Assembly (NCBI GenBank): GCA_003555285.1
Contig: PWGH01000264.1
Location: forward strand, 1 to 8,487
Length of the DNA: 8,487 nt
Source: Thioalkalivibrio sp.
GTDB taxonomy: Bacteria > Pseudomonadota > Gammaproteobacteria > Ectothiorhodospirales > Ectothiorhodospiraceae
Direction: 5' to 3'
Under the pieces are notes generated by a model. The model searched no databases, was not told where the DNA came from, and worked only from the letters and a program-made list of their open reading frames with translations. Below are positions 5,385 through 8,487 of this stretch, in pieces; positions within the stretch are counted from its first letter, which is position 1; every line of letters starts with the position of its first letter. Position numbers and translations under genes: made by a program.

Positions 5385-8300
5385 TCAGATCTCCTGGGCC
5401 TTGATCAGGTCGACGCGGGAACGGGCGTACAGGTAGTAGAGCATCGGGATGATCACCAGGGTCAGCAGCGTGGAGACCAGGATGCCGAAGATCAGCGAGA
5501 TCGCCAGGCCGTTGAAGATCGGATCGTCGATGATGAAACCGGCGCCGACCATCGCCGCAAGCCCGGTGAGCACGATGGGCTTCGCCCGCACCGCGCCGGC
5601 ATTCACCACCGCGTCGATCACCTCGACGCCGCGGCGGATCTCGAAGTTGATGAAGTCCACCAGCAGGATCGAGTTGCGCACGATGATCCCGGCCAGCGCG
5701 ATCATGCCGATCATCGAGGTCGCGGTGAACTTCGCGTCCATGAAGAAGGCATCGACGAAGGCATGCCCGGGCATCACGCCGATCACCGTCAACGGAATCG
5801 GCGCCATGATGATCAGCGGCACCATGTAGGATCGGAACTGCGCCACCACCAGCAGATAGATCAGCAGCAGCCCCACCGAATAGGCGATGCCCATGTCACG
5901 GAAGGTCTCGTAGGTCACCTGCCATTCCCCATCCCACTTCAGACTGAAGTTGTAGGGATTGTCGGGCTGGGCGATGAACAGCTGCGCCAGCGGTGCACCA
6001 AAGGACAGCGGCATCTCGCGCAGCTGGGCATGGAGATCGAACATGCCGTAGAGCGGGCTGTCGACACCACCTGCGAGATCGCCGACCACGTAGGTCACCG
6101 GCAACAGGTTCTTGTGGTGGATCGAATACTCGCGAGTGGTATCGACCACGTTCACGACCTCGGAGATCGGCACCAGCGCGCCGTTCTGCGCGCGAACGTG
6201 CAGGCCCAGGATGGCGTCCAGACCGGACAGGTCGGCCTCCTCGAACTGCAACCGCACCGGCACCGCGTATTTCACGTTGGTGCCGTAGAGGAAAGTCACG
6301 TCGTCCCCCGACAGGGCGGTCTGCACCGCCGAGACCACCGCTTGCTGCGACACGCCCAGACGCGCAGCGCGCTCCCGATCCACGCGCAGGATCTGCTTGG
6401 GTCCCGGGTGTTCCACCGAATCGTCGATGTCGGTGATCAGCGGCGTGCCCTCGAACACCCGACGAACCTCCTGCGCCAGTGCGACCTGGCCGGCATAATC
6501 CGGGCCGTAGATTTCGGCCACGATCGGCGACATCACCGGCGGCCCCGGCGGCACCTCGACCACCTTCACCCGACCACCGTGGTAATGGGAAATCCGGTTG
6601 ATCTCGGCTCGGGTGGACAGGGCGATGTCGTGGCTGTTGCGCTTGCGGTCGGCGGCATCGACCAGATTCACCTGAATGTCGCCGACGTTGGAGCCCTCAC
6701 GCAGGTAGTACTGGCGCACCAGGCCGTTGAAGTTGATCGGCGCCGCGGTGCCGGAATAGATCTGCAGGTCGTGCACCTCGGGGATTCCCTTCAGGTAATC
6801 GCCGATCTCGGCCAACACCTGGGAGGTGTGTTCCAGACTCGTGCCTTCGGGCATGTCCAGCACCACCTGAAACTCCGACTTGTCGTCGAAGGGCAACATC
6901 TTCAAGACCACGACCTGGAAGTAGACCAGCGAAACCGAGCCGAGAATCAGCACCATGGTCCCGGCGAACATCACCAGGCGGGACAGCTTGGCCTTGCGGG
7001 TGACCCCCAGGAACGGCCGCAGGATGGTGTCGAAGAGTCGCGTCAGGCGTTTGGAGGCCTCTTCCCCAGTGTGTTCGGTATGCCCGGCCTCGATCGCAAG
7101 CTCGTGGCGCTCGGCTTGGCGCCGGAGCACCTTGTAGGTCAGCCAGGGAGTGACCACGTACGCGACCGCGAGCGAGATCACCATCCCCATGCTGGCATTG
7201 ATCGGGATCGGGCTCATGTACGGGCCCATCAGGCCACTGACGAAGGCCATCGGCAGCAAGGCCGCGATCACGGTGAAGGTGGCCAAAATCGTCGGACCGC
7301 CAACCTCGTCGACGGCCTCAGGAATGGCATCGAGGAATTTCCGGCCGCCCATCGCCATGTGTCGATGGATGTTCTCGACCACGACAATGGCATCGTCCAC
7401 CAGGATTCCGATGGAGAAGATCAGCGCGAACAGCGAGACGCGGTTCAATGTGAAGCCCCAGGCCCAGGACGCGAACAGGGTGATCGCCAGCGTGATCACC
7501 ACTGCGGTACCGACGATGAAGGCCTCGCGCCAGCCGAGCGCGATCCATACCAGCACCACCACCGAGGCGGTGGCAAAGATCAGCTTGGTAATCAAGGTCT
7601 TCGCCTTGTGATCCGCGGTGGCGCCGTAATCCCGCGTGACCGTGGCGTTGACCCCGTCGGGAATGTAGGTCCCGCGCAGTTGCTCGATGCGGTCGCTCAG
7701 CGCATTGGCGATATCCACCGCATTGGCGCCGGGCTGCTTGGCGATCGCCACCGTGACCGCCGGCTGCAGCTCGCCGAAATGTGCCGGTGCCGATGCCCCG
7801 GCGCCATAGGCGAAGCTGACATGCTGGGTCGTATACCCCGGTCCCTGCACCACCTCGGCCACATCGGAGAGGTACACCGGCCGGCCCTGCTGCATACCGA
7901 CCACCAGCGCGGCAAAATCCTCCGGACGGGTGATGAAGTCCCCCGCCTGCACCAGGATCGCCTGATCGTCCCGATACAGCAATCCGGCATCACGGCTGAA
8001 GTTGCTCGCGACCAGGGCGGTGCGCAGCTCGTCCACCGACAGGTTGTAGCCGGCCAGCGCCTCCGGCCGGAACCGCACATGCACCACGTGATCCGGGCCG
8101 CCGACGGTATAGACGTTGCGGGTTCCGGGGACACGTTTGAGTTCCGATTCGATCGCATGGGCCACTGCAGCCAGATCGTGGCCGCCGCGGGTCTCGTCCT
8201 CGGTCCACAGGGTCACGGTGACGATGGGCACGGCGTCGATCCCCATCGGCTTGATCAGCGGCTCCCCGACCCCAAGGTTGGCCGGCAACCAATCCTGGTG

Positions 8301-8487
8301 CGAGAAAACCTGGGTGTAGAGGCGCACCAGCGCATCGGTGCGGCTCTCGCCCACCTTGAACTGGACCGTGATCTTGGCCATGTTCGGCTGGGAGGTCGAA
8401 AAGATGTCGTCGATCCCGGTGATCTCGGAAAGCACCTGCTCCGCCGGCGTGGTGACCAGCTGCGCGACCTCCTCGGCCGTCGCCCCC
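5385..8487 (-). CDS. RND efflux transporter permease, AcrB/HAE1 superfamily (5' end beyond window)
   Basis: About 1,033 residues are visible and the frame is still open at the right edge; the first visible residues, GATAEEVAQLVTTP, belong to the first porter subdomain. Transmembrane helix 1 and the start, perhaps 40-60 residues, are missing. Such pumps sit in the inner membrane as trimers and export drugs, dyes, metals or other toxic compounds using proton entry, with a periplasmic adaptor and outer-membrane channel. The helix-4 proton-relay motif GILVDDAIVVVENI is present, with adjacent Asp at visible residues 364-365 (7392-7397). In helix 10, GIIVRNSILLVDF has Arg (visible 937, 5676-5678) where AcrB has the relay Lys940. 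APIPLTVIGVMPGHAF and the final helix are intact, ending in TGA at 5387-5385. A GTG at 8435 is internal, not the start. Substrate cannot be read from sequence; a drug/organic-type exporter is likelier than a metal pump. Confidence 0.92.
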   Translation of the reverse strand, partial: GATAEEVAQLVTTPAEQVLSEITGIDDIFSTSQPNMAKITVQFKVGESRTDALVRLYTQVFSHQDWLPANLGVGEPLIKPMGIDAVPIVTVTLWTEDETRGGHDLAAVAHAIESELKRVPGTRNVYTVGGPDHVVHVRFRPEALAGYNLSVDELRTALVASNFSRDAGLLYRDDQAILVQAGDFITRPEDFAALVVGMQQGRPVYLSDVAEVVQGPGYTTQHVSFAYGAGASAPAHFGELQPAVTVAIAKQPGANAVDIANALSDRIEQLRGTYIPDGVNATVTRDYGATADHKAKTLITKLIFATASVVVLVWIALGWREAFIVGTAVVITLAITLFASWAWGFTLNRVSLFALIFSIGILVDDAIVVVENIHRHMAMGGRKFLDAIPEAVDEVGGPTILATFTVIAALLPMAFVSGLMGPYMSPIPINASMGMVISLAVAYVVTPWLTYKVLRRQAERHELAIEAGHTEHTGEEASKRLTRLFDTILRPFLGVTRKAKLSRLVMFAGTMVLILGSVSLVYFQVVVLKMLPFDDKSEFQVVLDMPEGTSLEHTSQVLAEIGDYLKGIPEVHDLQIYSGTAAPINFNGLVRQYYLREGSNVGDIQVNLVDAADRKRNSHDIALSTRAEINRISHYHGGRVKVVEVPPGPPVMSPIVAEIYGPDYAGQVALAQEVRRVFEGTPLITDIDDSVEHPGPKQILRVDRERAARLGVSQQAVVSAVQTALSGDDVTFLYGTNVKYAVPVRLQFEEADLSGLDAILGLHVRAQNGALVPISEVVNVVDTTREYSIHHKNLLPVTYVVGDLAGGVDSPLYGMFDLHAQLREMPLSFGAPLAQLFIAQPDNPYNFSLKWDGEWQVTYETFRDMGIAYSVGLLLIYLLVVAQFRSYMVPLIIMAPIPLTVIGVMPGHAFVDAFFMDAKFTATSMIGMIALAGIIVRNSILLVDFINFEIRRGVEVIDAVVNAGAVRAKPIVLTGLAAMVGAGFIIDDPIFNGLAISLIFGILVSTLLTLVIIPMLYYLYARSRVDLIKAQEI

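Noticed and set aside
8433..8435. GTG as the start of the RND gene
   Set aside because: The frame continues upstream to the window edge with conserved RND sequence (EEVAQLVTTP), so this is an internal Val codon.

Overview
The window is high-GC DNA with strongly GC-biased third codon positions. Its proteins look gammaproteobacterial: a YbbO-type dehydrogenase, a fused SpmA/SpmB membrane protein, a ClsB-like phospholipase-D enzyme, a BEM46-like hydrolase and an HAE1-type RND pump. A Chromatiales/Ectothiorhodospiraceae-like host would fit, but that is a guess from protein flavour, not a proof.

Left half, plus strand. The window opens inside a tandem array of 15-bp units, six of them exact, which runs into the start of a three-gene operon. 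The genes are a YbbO-like short-chain aldehyde reductase (98-964), a single-chain SpmA-SpmB 'nucleoside recognition/Gate' membrane protein (981-2402) and a two-HKD cardiolipin-synthase-like enzyme (2399-3697). The first two genes are 16 bp apart. The last two overlap by four bases (GTGA), so they are probably translationally coupled. A membrane or lipid maintenance theme is plausible, but it is inferred only from co-transcription.

Middle, minus strand. Convergent with that operon is a membrane-anchored serine alpha/beta hydrolase (3784-4644). Upstream of it lies about 740 bp without a convincing gene (4645-5384), filled with repeats and inverted repeats. These include a 110-bp palindromic element with a second partial copy beside it, and a 116-bp palindromic element with a REP-like GTAG-plus-hairpin core. 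There is also an A/T-rich island with T-tracts facing both ways, and two further hairpins close to the end of the RND gene.

Right half, minus strand. A long RND permease gene occupies 5385 to the right edge. Its 5' end, with the start codon and first transmembrane helix, lies outside the window. Its adaptor protein, if present, would also be off the right side.

No phage, plasmid, CRISPR, tRNA or rRNA feature was seen, and no clear new enzymatic system. The least ordinary material is repeat structure: the coding-compatible 15-bp array at the operon start, the two similarly built palindromic elements, and short in-frame repeats inside inserts in three neighbouring genes.
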